Positions 24,666 to 37,391 of a DNA stretch of 64,000 bases are shown here, piece after piece. The position numbers and the translations under genes were made by a program. The stretch spans positions 4,226,501-4,290,500 of the forward strand of contig OZ059900.1 in the NCBI GenBank assembly GCA_964057225.1. The letters run 5' to 3'. The notes below the pieces were generated by a model. It was not told the origin of the DNA, ran no database searches, and worked only from the letters and a program-made list of their open reading frames with translations. Within the stretch, counting starts at the first letter, position 1; every line of letters begins with the position of its first letter. Source of the DNA: Auanema rhodensis (taxonomy: Eukaryota > Nematoda > Chromadorea > Rhabditida > Rhabditidae).

Positions 24666-25490
24666 ACTTTTCCTGCAAAAATACACCTACAAACTACTTT
24701 TCCTGCAAAATTACACGAAAAAAAATTTTTCCTGCAAAAATACACAAAGAAAAAGTTTTCATGTATAAATACACGAAAAATAATTTTTCCTGCAAAAATA
24801 CACAAAGAAAAAGTTTTCATGTATAAATACACAAAGAAAAAGTTTTCATGTATAAATACACGAAGAAACTACTTTTCCTGCAAAAATACACAAAGAAAAA
24901 GTTTTCATGTATAAATACACGAAAAATAATTTTTCCTGCAAAAATACACAAAGAAAAAGTTTTCATGTATAAATACACAAAGAAAAAGTTTTCATGTATA
25001 AATACACGAAGAAACTACTTTTCCTGCAAAAATACACAAAGAAAAAGTTTTCATGTATAAATACACGAAAAAAAGTTTTTCCTGCAAAAATACACGAAGA
25101 AACTACTTTTACCGCAAAAATACACGAAGAAACTACTTTTCCTGCAAAAATACACCTACAAATTACATTTCCTGCAAAAATACACGAAAAAAAATTTTTC
25201 CTGCAAAAATACACAAAGAAAAAGTTTTCATGTATAAACACACGAAAAAAAATTTTTCCTGCAAAAATACACGAAGAAACTACTTTTCTTGCAAAAATAC
25301 ACAAAGAAAAAGTTTTCCTGCAAATATACACGAAAAAAAATTTTTCCTGCAAAAATACACGAAAAAAAATTTTTCCTGCAAAAATACACGAAAAAAAATT
25401 TTTCCTACAAAAATTCTAAAAAAAAATTTTTCCCTTGTAAAAATTCACTAAAAAATTTTTCTCCCTGCAAAAATGCGAAAAAAAAAAATT
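24666..25490 (-). repeat. Minisatellite, U9 (short class, 825 bp)
   Basis: Same repeat order as U8. Confidence 0.95.
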
Positions 25491-26467
25491 TATTCAGAAA
25501 TACTTCCCCGAAGACATATGGTATCAAAATTTCGTTCCTCTCTCATTTACTTGATTGATTCTGTCAGCGCTGTATGCTCAAGTAAAAGATTAAGCCATGC
25601 ATGTATAAAGTTCATCATTTTTGAGAAACTGCGATAGGCTCACAGCTCAGAGACCAAAAAAATTTTTTTTTCAACATGTTTTCACGATACTCTCAAAACA
25701 TTTTTTACACATTTTTAAAGAGTTTTAACATTGGAATTGAGAAACAAAATTTTTTTTTTACTTGATTGATTCTGTCAGCGCTGTAGCTTTCGTCAAGGAT
25801 TAAGCCATGCCAACCGGTCACCGACCACAAAAAAATTTTTTTCACGTACTTGATTGATTCTGTCAGCGCTGTATGCTCAAGTAAAAGATTAAGCCATGCA
25901 TGTAGAAAGTTGAACTTTTTAAGCCAAACCGCCAACCGACCAAAAATTTTGTCTAGTCAAAAATTATGGAAATTTTTGAAAAAATATGCAAATTTTTTTT
26001 TTCAAAACTATTTTTCAGAGTAGTCTTATTCTATTTTCTGACTCTTTTTACATATTTTACACTATATATGAAATATGTTTTGGAAAATTTCCCGATATGG
26101 CTTAATCCTTGAGGAAAGCTACAGCGCTGACAGAATCAATCAAGTAAAATTTGCCATTTTTATCAAAATTTTTGATTTTTTAAATTAAAATTCTCGGGTG
26201 ACCATTTATATGCGCTTTTTTTTGAAAAATGGTTCCAATATTCCAATAAAGTATACTTTTTCTTACAAATAAAGTATACCTTTTCTTACAAATAAAGTAT
26301 ACCTTTTTTAAAATAAGGTATCAATATTGCTATCGCTATATACAATCAATAAAACGTTATTTGAAACAAGAATAAGGTATACTTTCAGGTATAAAACAAA
26401 ACATCCAATCAAAGGATAGTCTCAACAGATCGCAGTTTATAAAGACTGCTCTACTGGATACAACACC
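25491..26467. repeat. Spacer of U9 with short 18S copies (short class)
   Basis: Copy A starts at 25548, B at 25759 and C at 25847; D lies at about 26097-26146. Same markers as U8. Confidence 0.88.
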
Positions 26468-27308
26468 TACGAATGCCCCCGAATCGTCCCTATTAATCAT
26501 TAATTCGACTCTCAAACCAATAAATAGAACCGAAGTCCTCTTTTATTATTCCATGATAGCACATACAAGCAATCGCTTGCTTTGAGCGCTTTGATTTATT
26601 CAAAGTAAACCCGAGCCAGTATACACACCGAAGTACATACACAAAACCGACAAAATAGACACATCTATGATTACCGGCAAGCCGTATCACAGAAAATGCC
26701 TCAGATCCAACTACGAGCTTTTTAACTACAGCAATAACGTTTTACACTAGTGGAGCTGGAATTACCGCGGCTGCTGGCACCAGACTTGCCCTCCACTGGG
26801 TCCTTGTAGAGCTATTTAAGCTCAGCTCAGTGAAATAATCAATCTAAAAAGATTGATCTTTTTATTTTTAGTTACTATCTCACTGAAGTAGTGGATAAGT
26901 TACGCGCCTGCTGCCTTCCTTGGATGTGGTAGCCGTTTCTAAGGCTCCCTCTCCGGAGTCGAACCCTAATTCTCCGTTACCCGTGATCACCATGGTAAAA
27001 CTCTATATTACCATCAGGTTGATAGGGCAAACATTAATCTCGAAAAAAGACAGTAAAACCGTCGATTAACTGGGTTATTCAGAGTCAACAAACATTAAAT
27101 TGGTTTGTACTAATAACTGCGTTGAACTTGGGAAGAAGAACAACTATTAAGCATGTATTAGCTCCAGAATTACCACAGTTATCCATAGAAATCGAGAAAA
27201 ATCATATCTGCTCTAATGAGCCGTTCGCAGTTTCTCAAAAATAATGAACTTTATACATGCATGGCTTAATCTTTTACTTGAGCATACAGCGCTGACAGAA
27301 TCAATCAG
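26468..27308 (-). rRNA. Truncated 18S rRNA piece, U9
   Basis: Same extent and landmarks as U1; no unit-specific indel seen. Confidence 0.94.
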
Positions 27309-27620
27309 ATTCGCAATAGAGAATCCATTATTTCTTACTAAACAATATAAATATCGAGAAGTAGAATAATTTTTTTTTCCCAATTCACCAAAAAAATTAA
27401 GAAAGTTGAAAAATCACACAGAAACGACACATTATAGAAAATATTCACATTTTTCAATGTGAACAAGTAAAATTGCAGATAACGAAAATTATTGTAAAAA
27501 TTTTCTCCTGCTACCTTACGATTGTGATATCGTTTCGGTGAATAGTGTAACAATCTTCAGATATTATTTCATAATGTTTATATTCCGATGAAACATTCCA
27601 GTAAAAATTTTATGTAAAAT
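27309..27620. other. Leader spacer U9
   Basis: Non-coding 312-bp spacer with the conserved hairpin; no gene seen. Confidence 0.6.
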
Positions 27621-29006
27621 ACTTTTCCTGCAAAAATACACCTACAAACTACTTTTCCTGCAAAATTACACGAAAAAAAATTTTTCCTGCAAAAATACAC
27701 AAAGAAAAAGTTTTCATGTATAAATACACGAAAAATAATTTTTCCTGCAAAAATACACAAAGAAAAAGTTTTCATGTATAAATACACAAAGAAAAAGTTT
27801 TCATGTATAAATACACGAAGAAACTACTTTTCCTGCAAAAATACACAAAGAAAAAGTTTTCATGTATAAATACACGAAAAATAATTTTTCCTGCAAAAAT
27901 ACACGAAGAAACTACTTTTACCGCAAAAATACACGAAGAAACTACTTTTCCTGCAAAAATACACCTACAAACTACTTTTCCTGCAAAAATACACGAAAAA
28001 AAATTTTTCCTGCAAAAATACACAAAGAAAAAGTTTTCATGTATAAATACACGAAAAAAAATTTTTCCTGCAAAAATACACGAAGAAACTACTTTTCTTG
28101 CAAAAATACACAAAGAAAAAGTTTTCCTGCAAATATACACGAAAAAAAATTTTTCCTGCAAAAATACACCTACAAACTACTTTTACCGCAAAAATACACG
28201 AAGAAACTACTTTTCCTGCAAAAATACACCTACAAACTACTTTTCCTGCAAAAATACACGAAAAAAAATTTTTCCTGCAAAAATACACAAAGAAAAAGTT
28301 TTCATGTATAAATACAAGAAAAAAAAGTTTTCATGTATAAATACACGAAGAAACTACTTTTCCTGCAAAAATACACAAAGAAAAAGTTTTCATGTATAAA
28401 TACACGAAAAAAAATTTTTCCTGCAAAAATACACGAAGAAACTACTTTTACCGCAAAATTACACGAAGAAACTACTTTTCCTGCAAAAATACACCTACAA
28501 ATTACATTTCCTGCAAAAATACACGAAAAAAAATTTTTCCTGCAAAAATACACAAAGAAAAAGTTTTCATGTATAAATACACGAAAAAAAATTTTTCCTG
28601 CAAAAATACACGAAGAAACTACTTTTCTTGCAAAAATACACAAAGAAAAAGTTTTCCTGCAAATATACACGAAAAAAAATTTTTCCTGCAAAAATACACA
28701 AAAAAACATTTTTCCTGCAAAAATACACGAAGAAACTACTTTTCCTGCAAAAATACACAAAGAAAAAGTTTTCATGTATAAATACACGAAAAAAAATTTT
28801 TCCTGCAAAAATACACCAAGAAACTACTTTTCCTGCAAAAATACACAAAAAAAACTTTTTCCTGCAAAAATACACGAAAAAAAATTTTTCCTACAAAAAT
28901 ACACAAAAAAAAATTTTTCCCTGCAAAAATTCTAAAAAAAAATTTTTCCCTTGTAAAAATTCACTAAAAAATTTTTCTCCCTGCAAAAATGCGAAAAAAA
29001 AAAATT
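27621..29006 (-). repeat. Minisatellite, U10 (long class, 1386 bp)
   Basis: Two-super-block long form, closest to U5 (lacks the ACTACTGTTC variant of U1 and U7). Confidence 0.95.
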
Positions 29007-30003
29007 TATTCAGAAATACTTCCCCGAAGACATATGGTATCAAAATTTCGTTCCTCTCTCATTTACTTGATTGATTCTGTCAGCGCTGTATGCTCAAGTA
29101 AAAGATTAAGCCATGCATGTATAAAGTTCATCATTTTTGAGAAACTGCGATAGGCTCACAGCTCAGAGACCAAAAAAATTTCCAAGTCCAAAAAAAATTT
29201 TTTTTTCAACATGTTTTCACGATACTCTCAAAACATTTTTTACACATTTTTAAAGAGTTTTAACATTGGAATTGAGAAACAAAATTTTTTTTTTACTTGA
29301 TTGATTCTGTCAGCGCTGTAGCTTTCGTCAAGGATTAAGCCATGCCAACCGCTCACCGACCACAAAAAAATTTTTTTCACGTACTTGATTGATTCTGTCA
29401 GCGCTGTATGCTCAAGTAAAAGATTAAGCCATGCATGTAGAAAGTTGAACTTTTTAAGCCAAACCGCCAACCGACCAAAAATTTTGTCTAGTCAAAAATT
29501 ATGGAAATTTTTGAAAAAATATGCAAATTTTTTTTTTCAAAACTATTTTTCAGAGTAGTCTTATTCTATTTTCTGACTCTTTTTACATGTTTTACACTAT
29601 ATATGAAATATGTTTTGGAAAATTTCCCGATATGGCTTAATCCTTGAGGAAAGCTACAGCGCTGACAGAATCAATCAAGTAAAATTTGCCATTTTTATCA
29701 AAATTTTTGATTTTTTAAATTAAAATTCTCGGGTGACCATTTATATGCGCTTTTTTTTTGAAAAATGGTTCCAATATTCCAATAAAGTATACTTTTTCTT
29801 ACAAATAAAGTATACCTTTTCTTACAAATAAAGTATACCTTTTTTAAAATAAGGTATCAATATTGCTATCGCTATATACAATCAATAAAACGTTATTTGA
29901 AACAAGAATAAGGTATACTTTCAGGTATAAAACAAAACATCCAATCAAAGGATAGTCTCAACAGATCGCAGTTTATAAAGACTGCTCTACTGGATACAAC
30001 ACC
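29007..30003. repeat. Spacer of U10 with short 18S copies (long class)
   Basis: Copy A starts at 29064, B at 29294 and C at 29382; D lies at about 29632-29681. One extra T in the tract after GCGC (about 29750) makes it one base longer than U1. Confidence 0.88.
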
Positions 30004-30844
30004 TACGAATGCCCCCGAATCGTCCCTATTAATCATTAATTCGACTCTCAAACCAATAAATAGAACCGAAGTCCTCTTTTATTATTCCATGATAGCACAT
30101 ACAAGCAATCGCTTGCTTTGAGCGCTTTGATTTATTCAAAGTAAACCCGAGCCAGTATACACACCGAAGTACATACACAAAACCGACAAAATAGACACAT
30201 CTATGATTACCGGCAAGCCGTATCACAGAAAATGCCTCAGATCCAACTACGAGCTTTTTAACTACAGCAATAACGTTTTACACTAGTGGAGCTGGAATTA
30301 CCGCGGCTGCTGGCACCAGACTTGCCCTCCACTGGGTCCTTGTAGAGCTATTTAAGCTCAGCTCAGTGAAATAATCAATCTAAAAAGATTGATCTTTTTA
30401 TTTTTAGTTACTATCTCACTGAAGTAGTGGATAAGTTACGCGCCTGCTGCCTTCCTTGGATGTGGTAGCCGTTTCTAAGGCTCCCTCTCCGGAGTCGAAC
30501 CCTAATTCTCCGTTACCCGTGATCACCATGGTAAAACTCTATATTACCATCAGGTTGATAGGGCAAACATTAATCTCGAAAAAAGACAGTAAAACCGTCG
30601 ATTAACTGGGTTATTCAGAGTCAACAAACATTAAATTGGTTTGTACTAATAACTGCGTTGAACTTGGGAAGAAGAACAACTATTAAGCATGTATTAGCTC
30701 CAGAATTACCACAGTTATCCATAGAAATCGAGAAAAATCATATCTGCTCTAATGAGCCGTTCGCAGTTTCTCAAAAATAATGAACTTTATACATGCATGG
30801 CTTAATCTTTTACTTGAGCATACAGCGCTGACAGAATCAATCAG
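30004..30844 (-). rRNA. Truncated 18S rRNA piece, U10
   Basis: Same extent and landmarks as U1; no unit-specific indel seen. Confidence 0.94.
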
Positions 30845-31156
30845 ATTCGCAATAGAGAATCCATTATTTCTTACTAAACAATATAAATATCGAGAAGTAG
30901 AATAATTTTTTTTTCCCAATTCACCAAAAAAATTAAGAAAGTTGAAAAATCACACAGAAACGACACATTATAGAAAATATTCACATTTTTCAATGTGAAC
31001 AAGTAAAATTGCAGATAACGAAAATTATTGTAAAAATTTTCTCCTGCTACCTTACGATTGTGATATCGTTTCGGTGAATAGTGTAACAATCTTCAGATAT
31101 TATTTCATAATGTTTATATTCCGATGAAACATTCCAGTAAAAATTTTATGTAAAAT
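30845..31156. other. Leader spacer U10
   Basis: Non-coding 312-bp spacer with the conserved hairpin; no gene seen. Confidence 0.6.
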
Positions 31157-31954
31157 ACTTTTCCTGCAAAAATACACCTACAAACTACTTTTCCTGCAAA
31201 ATTACACGAAAAAAAATTTTTCCTGCAAAAATACACAAAGAAAAAGTTTTCATGTATAAATACAAGAAAAAAAAGTTTTCATGTATAAATACACGAAGAA
31301 ACTACTTTTCCTGCAAAAATACACAAAGAAAAAGTTTTCATGTATAAATACACGAAAAAAAATTTTTCCTGCAAAAATACACGAAGAAACTACTTTTACC
31401 GCAAAATTACACGAAGAAACTACTTTTCCTGCAAAAATACACCTACAAATTACATTTCCTGCAAAAATACACGAAAAAAAATTTTTCCTGCAAAAATACA
31501 CAAAGAAAAAGTTTTCATGTATAAATACACGAAAAAAAATTTTTCCTGCAAAAATACACGAAGAAACTACTTTTCTTGCAAAAATACACAAAGAAAAAGT
31601 TTTCCTGCAAATATACACGAAAAAAAATTTTTCCTGCAAAAATACACAAAAAAAAATTTTTCCTGCAAAAATACACGAAGAAACTACTTTTCCTGCAAAA
31701 ATACACAAAGAAAAAGTTTTCATGTATAAATACACGAAAAAAAATTTTTCCTGCAAAAATACACCAAGAAACTACTTTTCCTGCAAAAATACACAAAAAA
31801 AACTTTTTCCTGCAAAAATACACGAAAAAAAATTTTTCCTACAAAAATACACAAAAAAAAATTTTTCCCTGCAAAAATTCTAAAAAAAAATTTTTCCCTT
31901 GTAAAAATTCACTAAAAAATTTTTCTCCCTGCAAAAATGCGAAAAAAAAAAATT
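31157..31954 (-). repeat. Minisatellite, U11 (long class with first super-block deleted, 798 bp)
   Basis: After about three leader-side repeats the sequence passes directly to the TACAAGAAAAAAAAG repeat that starts the second super-block of long units. Compared with U10 it therefore lacks 588 bp, about 20 repeats. One repeat also reads CACAAAAAAAAATTTTT where other long units have AAAAAACATTTTT. Confidence 0.94.
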
Positions 31955-32953
31955 TATTCAGAAATACTTCCCCGAAGACATATGGTATCAAAATTTCGTT
32001 CCTCTCTCATTTACTTGATTGATTCTGTCAGCGCTGTATGCTCAAGTAAAAGATTAAGCCATGCATGTATAAAGTTCATCATTTTTGAGAAACTGCGATA
32101 GGCTCACAGCTCAGAGACCAAAAAAATTTCCAAGTCCAAAAAAAATTTTTTTTTCAACATGTTTTCACGATACTCTCAAAACATTTTTTACACATTTTTA
32201 AAGAGTTTTAACATTGGAATTGAGAAACAAAATTTTTTTTTTTTACTTGATTGATTCTGTCAGCGCTGTAGCTTTCGTCAAGGATTAAGCCATGCCAACC
32301 GCTCACCGACCACAAAAAAATTTTTTTCACGTACTTGATTGATTCTGTCAGCGCTGTATGCTCAAGTAAAAGATTAAGCCATGCATGTAGAAAGTTGAAC
32401 TTTTTAAGCCAAACCGCCAACCGACCAAAAATTTTGTCTAGTCAAAAATTATGGAAATTTTTGAAAAAATATGCAAATTTTTTTTTTCAAAACTATTTTT
32501 CAGAGTAGTCTTATTCTATTTTCTGACTCTTTTTACATGTTTTACACTATATATGAAATATGTTTTGGAAAATTTCCCGATATGGCTTAATCCTTGAGGA
32601 AAGCTACAGCGCTGACAGAATCAATCAAGTAAAATTTGCCATTTTTATCAAAATTTTTGATTTTTTAAATTAAAATTCTCGGGTGACCATTTATATGCGC
32701 TTTTTTTTTGAAAAATGGTTCCAATATTCCAATAAAGTATACTTTTTCTTACAAATAAAGTATACCTTTTCTTACAAATAAAGTATACCTTTTTTAAAAT
32801 AAGGTATCAATATTGCTATCGCTATATACAATCAATAAAACGTTATTTGAAACAAGAATAAGGTATACTTTCAGGTATAAAACAAAACATCCAATCAAAG
32901 GATAGTCTCAACAGATCGCAGTTTATAAAGACTGCTCTACTGGATACAACACC
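31955..32953. repeat. Spacer of U11 with short 18S copies (long class)
   Basis: Copy A starts at 32012. B and C follow at about 32244 and 32332, and D at about 32582-32631. Extra T residues in the tract before copy B (about 32232) shift the open frame that crosses this area in other units, which argues against that frame being coding. Confidence 0.88.
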
Positions 32954-33794
32954 TACGAATGCCCCCGAATCGTCCCTATTAATCATTAATTCGACTCTCA
33001 AACCAATAAATAGAACCGAAGTCCTCTTTTATTATTCCATGATAGCACATACAAGCAATCGCTTGCTTTGAGCGCTTTGATTTATTCAAAGTAAACCCGA
33101 GCCAGTATACACACCGAAGTACATACACAAAACCGACAAAATAGACACATCTATGATTACCGGCAAGCCGTATCACAGAAAATGCCTCAGATCCAACTAC
33201 GAGCTTTTTAACTACAGCAATAACGTTTTACACTAGTGGAGCTGGAATTACCGCGGCTGCTGGCACCAGACTTGCCCTCCACTGGGTCCTTGTAGAGCTA
33301 TTTAAGCTCAGCTCAGTGAAATAATCAATCTAAAAAGATTGATCTTTTTATTTTTAGTTACTATCTCACTGAAGTAGTGGATAAGTTACGCGCCTGCTGC
33401 CTTCCTTGGATGTGGTAGCCGTTTCTAAGGCTCCCTCTCCGGAGTCGAACCCTAATTCTCCGTTACCCGTGATCACCATGGTAAAACTCTATATTACCAT
33501 CAGGTTGATAGGGCAAACATTAATCTCGAAAAAAGACAGTAAAACCGTCGATTAACTGGGTTATTCAGAGTCAACAAACATAAAATTGGTTTGTACTAAT
33601 AACTGCGTTGAACTTGGGAAGAAGAACAACTATTAAGCATGTATTAGCTCCAGAATTACCACAGTTATCCATAGAAATCGAGAAAAATCATATCTGCTCT
33701 AATGAGCCGTTCGCAGTTTCTCAAAAATAATGAACTTTATACATGCATGGCTTAATCTTTTACTTGAGCATACAGCGCTGACAGAATCAATCAG
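32954..33794 (-). rRNA. Truncated 18S rRNA piece, U11
   Basis: Same extent as U1. One substitution is private to this copy: plus strand CATAAAATTGG at about 33579 instead of CATTAAATTGG, in a variable part of the molecule. Confidence 0.94.
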
Positions 33795-34106
33795 ATTCGC
33801 AATAGAGAATCCATTATTTCTTACTAAACAATATAAATATCGAGAAGTAGAATAATTTTTTTTTCCCAATTCACCAAAAAAATTAAGAAAGTTGAAAAAT
33901 CACACAGAAACGACACATTATAGGAAATATTCACATTTTTTAATGTGAACAAGTAAAATTGCAGATAACGAAAATTATTGTAAAAATTTTCTCCTGCTAC
34001 CTTACGATTGTGATATCGTTTCGGTGAATAGTGTAACAATCTTCAGATATTATTTCATAATGTTTATATTCCGATGAAACATTCCAGTAAAAATTTTATG
34101 TAAAAT
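33795..34106. other. Leader spacer U11
   Basis: Non-coding 312-bp spacer with two private changes (ATAGGAAATATT near 33922 and a loop change giving TTTTTTAATGTG near 33940). The hairpin stem is unchanged. Confidence 0.6.
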
Positions 34107-35517
34107 ACTTTTCCTGCAAAAATACACCTACAAACTACTTTTCCTGCAAAATTACACGAAAAAAAATTTTTCCTGCAAAAATACACAAAGAAAAAGTTTT
34201 CATGTATAAATACACGAAAAATAATTTTTCCTGCAAAAATACACAAAGAAAAAGTTTTCATGTATAAATACACAAAGAAAAAGTTTTCATGTATAAATAC
34301 ACGAAGAAACTACTTTTCCTGCAAAAATACACAAAGAAAAAGTTTTCATGTATAAATACACGAAAAATAATTTTTCCTGCAAAAATACACAAAGAAAAAG
34401 TTTTCATGTATAAATACACAAAGAAAAAGTTTTCATGTATAAATACACGAAGAAACTACTTTTCCTGCAAAAATACACAAAGAAAAAGTTTTCATGTATA
34501 AATACACGAAAAAAAGTTTTTCCTGCAAAAATACACGAAGAAACTACTTTTACCGCAAAAATACACGAAGAAACTACTTTTCCTGCAAAAATACACCTAC
34601 AAATTACATTTCCTGCAAAAATACACGAAAAAAAATTTTTCCTGCAAAAATACACAAAGAAAAAGTTTTCATGTATAAACACACGAAAAAAAATTTTTCC
34701 TGCAAAAATACACGAAGAAACTACTTTTCTTGCAAAAATACACAAAGAAAAAGTTTTCCTGCAAATATACACGAAAAAAAATTTTTCCTGCAAAAATACA
34801 CGAAAAAAAATTTTTCCTGCAAAAATACACGAAAAAAAATTTTTCCTACAAAAATACACAAAGAAAAAGTTTTCATGTATAAATACACGAAAAAAAATTT
34901 TTCCTGCAAAAATACACAAAGAAAAAGTTTTCATGTATAAATACACAAAGAAAAAGTTTTCATGTATAAATACACGAAGAAACTACTTTTCCTGCAAAAA
35001 TACACAAAGAAAAAGTTTTCATGTATAAATACACGAAAAAAAATTTTTCCTGCAAAAATACACGAAGAAACTACTTTTACCGCAAAAATACACGAAGAAA
35101 CTACTTTTCCTGCAAAAATACACCTACAAATTACATTTCCTGCAAAAATACACGAAAAAAAATTTTTCCTGCAAAAATACACAAAGAAAAAGTTTTCATG
35201 TATAAATACACGAAAAAAAATTTTTCCTGCAAAAATACACGAAGAAACTACTTTTCCTGCAAAAATACACTAAGAAAAAGTTTTCATGTATAAATACACG
35301 AAAAAAAAATTTTCCTGCAAAAATACACGAAGAAACTACTTTTCCCGCAAAAATACACGAAAAAAATTTTTTCCTGCAAAAATACACGAAAAAAAATTTT
35401 TCCTACAAAAATACACAAAAAAAAATTTTTCCCTGCAAAAATTCTAAAAAAAAATTTTTCCCTTGTAAAAATTCACAAAAAAATTTTTCTCCCTGCAAAA
35501 ATGCGAAAAAAAAAATT
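34107..35517 (-). repeat. Minisatellite, U12 (1411 bp, internally duplicated short form)
   Basis: Starts as a short-class block. At about 34855, where short units turn into the degenerate AAAATTC copies, it instead returns to AAAGAAAAAGTTTT repeats and repeats much of the block; equivalent points near 34435 and 34962 are 527 bp apart. Private variants (CACTAAGAAAAAG near 35270, CCCGCAAAAATACAC near 35345) mark the second half. Confidence 0.94.
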
Positions 35518-36514
35518 TATTCAGAAATACTTCCCCGAAGACATATGGTATCAAAATTTCGTTCCTCTCTCATTTACTTGATTGATTCTGTCAGCGCTGT
35601 ATGCTCAAGTAAAAGATTAAGCCATGCATGTATAAAGTTCATCATTTTTGAGAAACTGCGATAGGCTCACAGCTCAGAGACCAAAAAAATTTCCAAGTCC
35701 AAAAAAAATTTTTTTTTCAACATGTTTTCACGATACTCTCAAAACATTTTTTACACATTTTTAAAGAGTTTTAACATTGGAATTGAGAAACAAAATTTTT
35801 TTTTTACTTGATTGATTCTGTCAGCGCTGTAGCTTTCGTCAAGGATTAAGCCATGCCAACCGCTCACCGACCACAAAAAAATTTTTTTCACGTACTTGAT
35901 TGATTCTGTCAGCGCTGTATGCTCAAGTAAAAGATTAAGCCATGCATGTAGAAAGTTGAACTTTTTAAGCCAAACCGCCAACCGACCAAAAATTTTTTCT
36001 AGTCAAAAATTATGGAAATTTTTGAAAAAATATGCAAATTTTTTTTTTCAAAACTATTTTTCAGAGTAGTCTTATTCTATTTTCTGACTCTTTTTACATA
36101 TTTTACACTATATATGAAATATGTTTTGGAAAATTTCCCGATATGGCTTAATCCTTGAGGAAAGCTACAGCGCTGACAGAATCAATCAAGTAAAATTTGC
36201 CATTTTTATCAAAATTTTTGATTTTTTAAATTAAAATTCTCGGGTGACCATTTATATGCGCTTTTTTTTTGAAAAATGGTTCCAATATTCCAATAAAGTA
36301 TACTTTTTCTTACAAATAAAGTATACCTTTTCTTACAAATAAAGTATACCTTTTTTAAAATAAGGTATCAATATTGCTATCGCTATATACAATCAATAAA
36401 ACGTTATTTGAAACAAGAATAAGGTATACTTTCAGGTATAAAACAAAACATCCAATCAAAGGATAGTCTCAACAGATCGCAGTTTATAAAGACTGCTCTA
36501 CTGGATACAACACC
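35518..36514. repeat. Spacer of U12 with short 18S copies (long class)
   Basis: Copy A starts at 35575, B at 35805 and C at 35893; D lies at about 36143-36192. Long-class 19-bp segment present. CCAAAAATTTTTTCTAG near 35987 carries a T for the usual G, a change shared only with R7 in the other arm. Confidence 0.88.
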
Positions 36515-36744
36515 TACGAATGCCCCCGAATCGTCACTATTAATCATTAATTCGACTCTCAAACCAATAAATAGAACCGAAGTCCTCTTTTATTATTCCA
36601 TGATAGCACATACAAGCAATCGCTTGCTTTGAGCGCTTTGATTTATTCAAAGTAAACCCGAGCCAGTATACACACCGAAGTACATACACAAAACCGACAA
36701 AATAGACACATCTATGATTACCGGCAAGCCGTATCACAGAAAAT
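36515..36744 (-). pseudogene. Broken 18S piece, U12 (last 230 nt only)
   Basis: Only the part nearest the truncated 3' end remains. It begins normally at TACGAATGCCCCC on the plus strand and is interrupted at CACAGAAAAT by the inversion junction, losing about 611 nt including the universal GTGCCAGCAGCCGCGG block. It also has a private change, TCGTCACTATT for TCGTCCCTATT near 36534, in a normally highly conserved stretch. Confidence 0.93.
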
Positions 36745-36752
36745 TTTTTTTC
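36736..36752. other. Inversion junction between the two arms
   Basis: In other units the minus-strand 18S piece continues from CACAGAAAAT into GCCTCAGATCC. Here it stops after CACAGAAAAT and continues into TTTTTTTCGTGTATTTTTGC, minisatellite in right-arm orientation. The minisatellite normally reads GGAAAAATTTT at this point, so the two partners share about five bases (AAAAT), as expected for microhomology-mediated joining. The 18S copies on either side point away from each other. A false assembly join cannot be excluded from sequence alone. Confidence 0.85.
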
Positions 36753-37391
36753 GTGTATTTTTGCAGGAAAAGTAGTTTGTAGGTGTATTTTTGCAGGAAA
36801 AGTAGTTTCTTCGTGTATTTTTGCGGTAAAAGTAGTTTGTAGGTGTATTTTTGCAGGAAAAATTTTTTTTCGTGTATATTTGCAGGAAAACTTTTTCTTT
36901 GTGTATTTTTGCAAGAAAAGTAGTTTCTTCGTGTATTTTTGCAGGAAAAATTTTTTTTCGTGTATTTATACATGAAAACTTTTTCTTTGTGTATTTTTGC
37001 AGGAAAAATTTTTTTTCGTGTATTTTTGCAGGAAAAGTAGTTTGTAGGTGTATTTTTGCAGGAAAAGTAGTTTCTTCGTGTATTTTTGCGGTAAAAGTAG
37101 TTTCTTCGTGTATTTTTGCAGGAAAAATTTTTTTTCGTGTATTTATACATGAAAACTTTTTCTTTGTGTATTTTTGCAGGAAAAGTAGTTTCTTCGTGTA
37201 TTTATACATGAAAACTTTTTCTTTGTGTATTTATCTATGAAAACTTTTTCTTTGTGTATTTTTGCAGGAAAAATTTTTTTTCGTGTATTTATACATGAAA
37301 ACTTTTTCTTTGTGTATTTTTGCAGGAAAAATTTTTTTTCGTGTAATTTTGCAGGAAAAGTAGTTTGTAGGTGTATTTTTGCAGGAAAAGT
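36745..37391 (+). repeat. Junction minisatellite, R1 (647 bp, truncated)
   Basis: Minisatellite in right-arm orientation. Its repeat order, with TAGTTTGTAGGTG blocks alternating with TGCGGTAAAAG, matches the first super-block of long-class left-arm units in reverse complement, not the other right-arm blocks. A private variant TTTATCTATGAAAAC occurs near 37229. Its outer end is cut by the junction. Confidence 0.93.

Larger units (their letters stand above)
1..36744 (-). repeat. Left arm of 18S-derived satellite array (units U1-U12)
   Basis: Twelve head-to-tail units, each with minisatellite, spacer and 841-nt 18S piece on the minus strand, tile this arm without any unrelated insert. Distances between equivalent points are 2955, 2955, 2955, 3535, 2926, 3535, 2955, 2955, 3536, 2950 and 3561 bp. 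Sequence between units is almost identical, with only scattered substitutions and small indels outside the minisatellite. U1 lacks its beginning because of the window edge. U12 is cut inside its 18S piece by the inversion junction. This is read directly from the sequence; calling it satellite DNA is an interpretation of the tandem structure. Confidence 0.96.
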
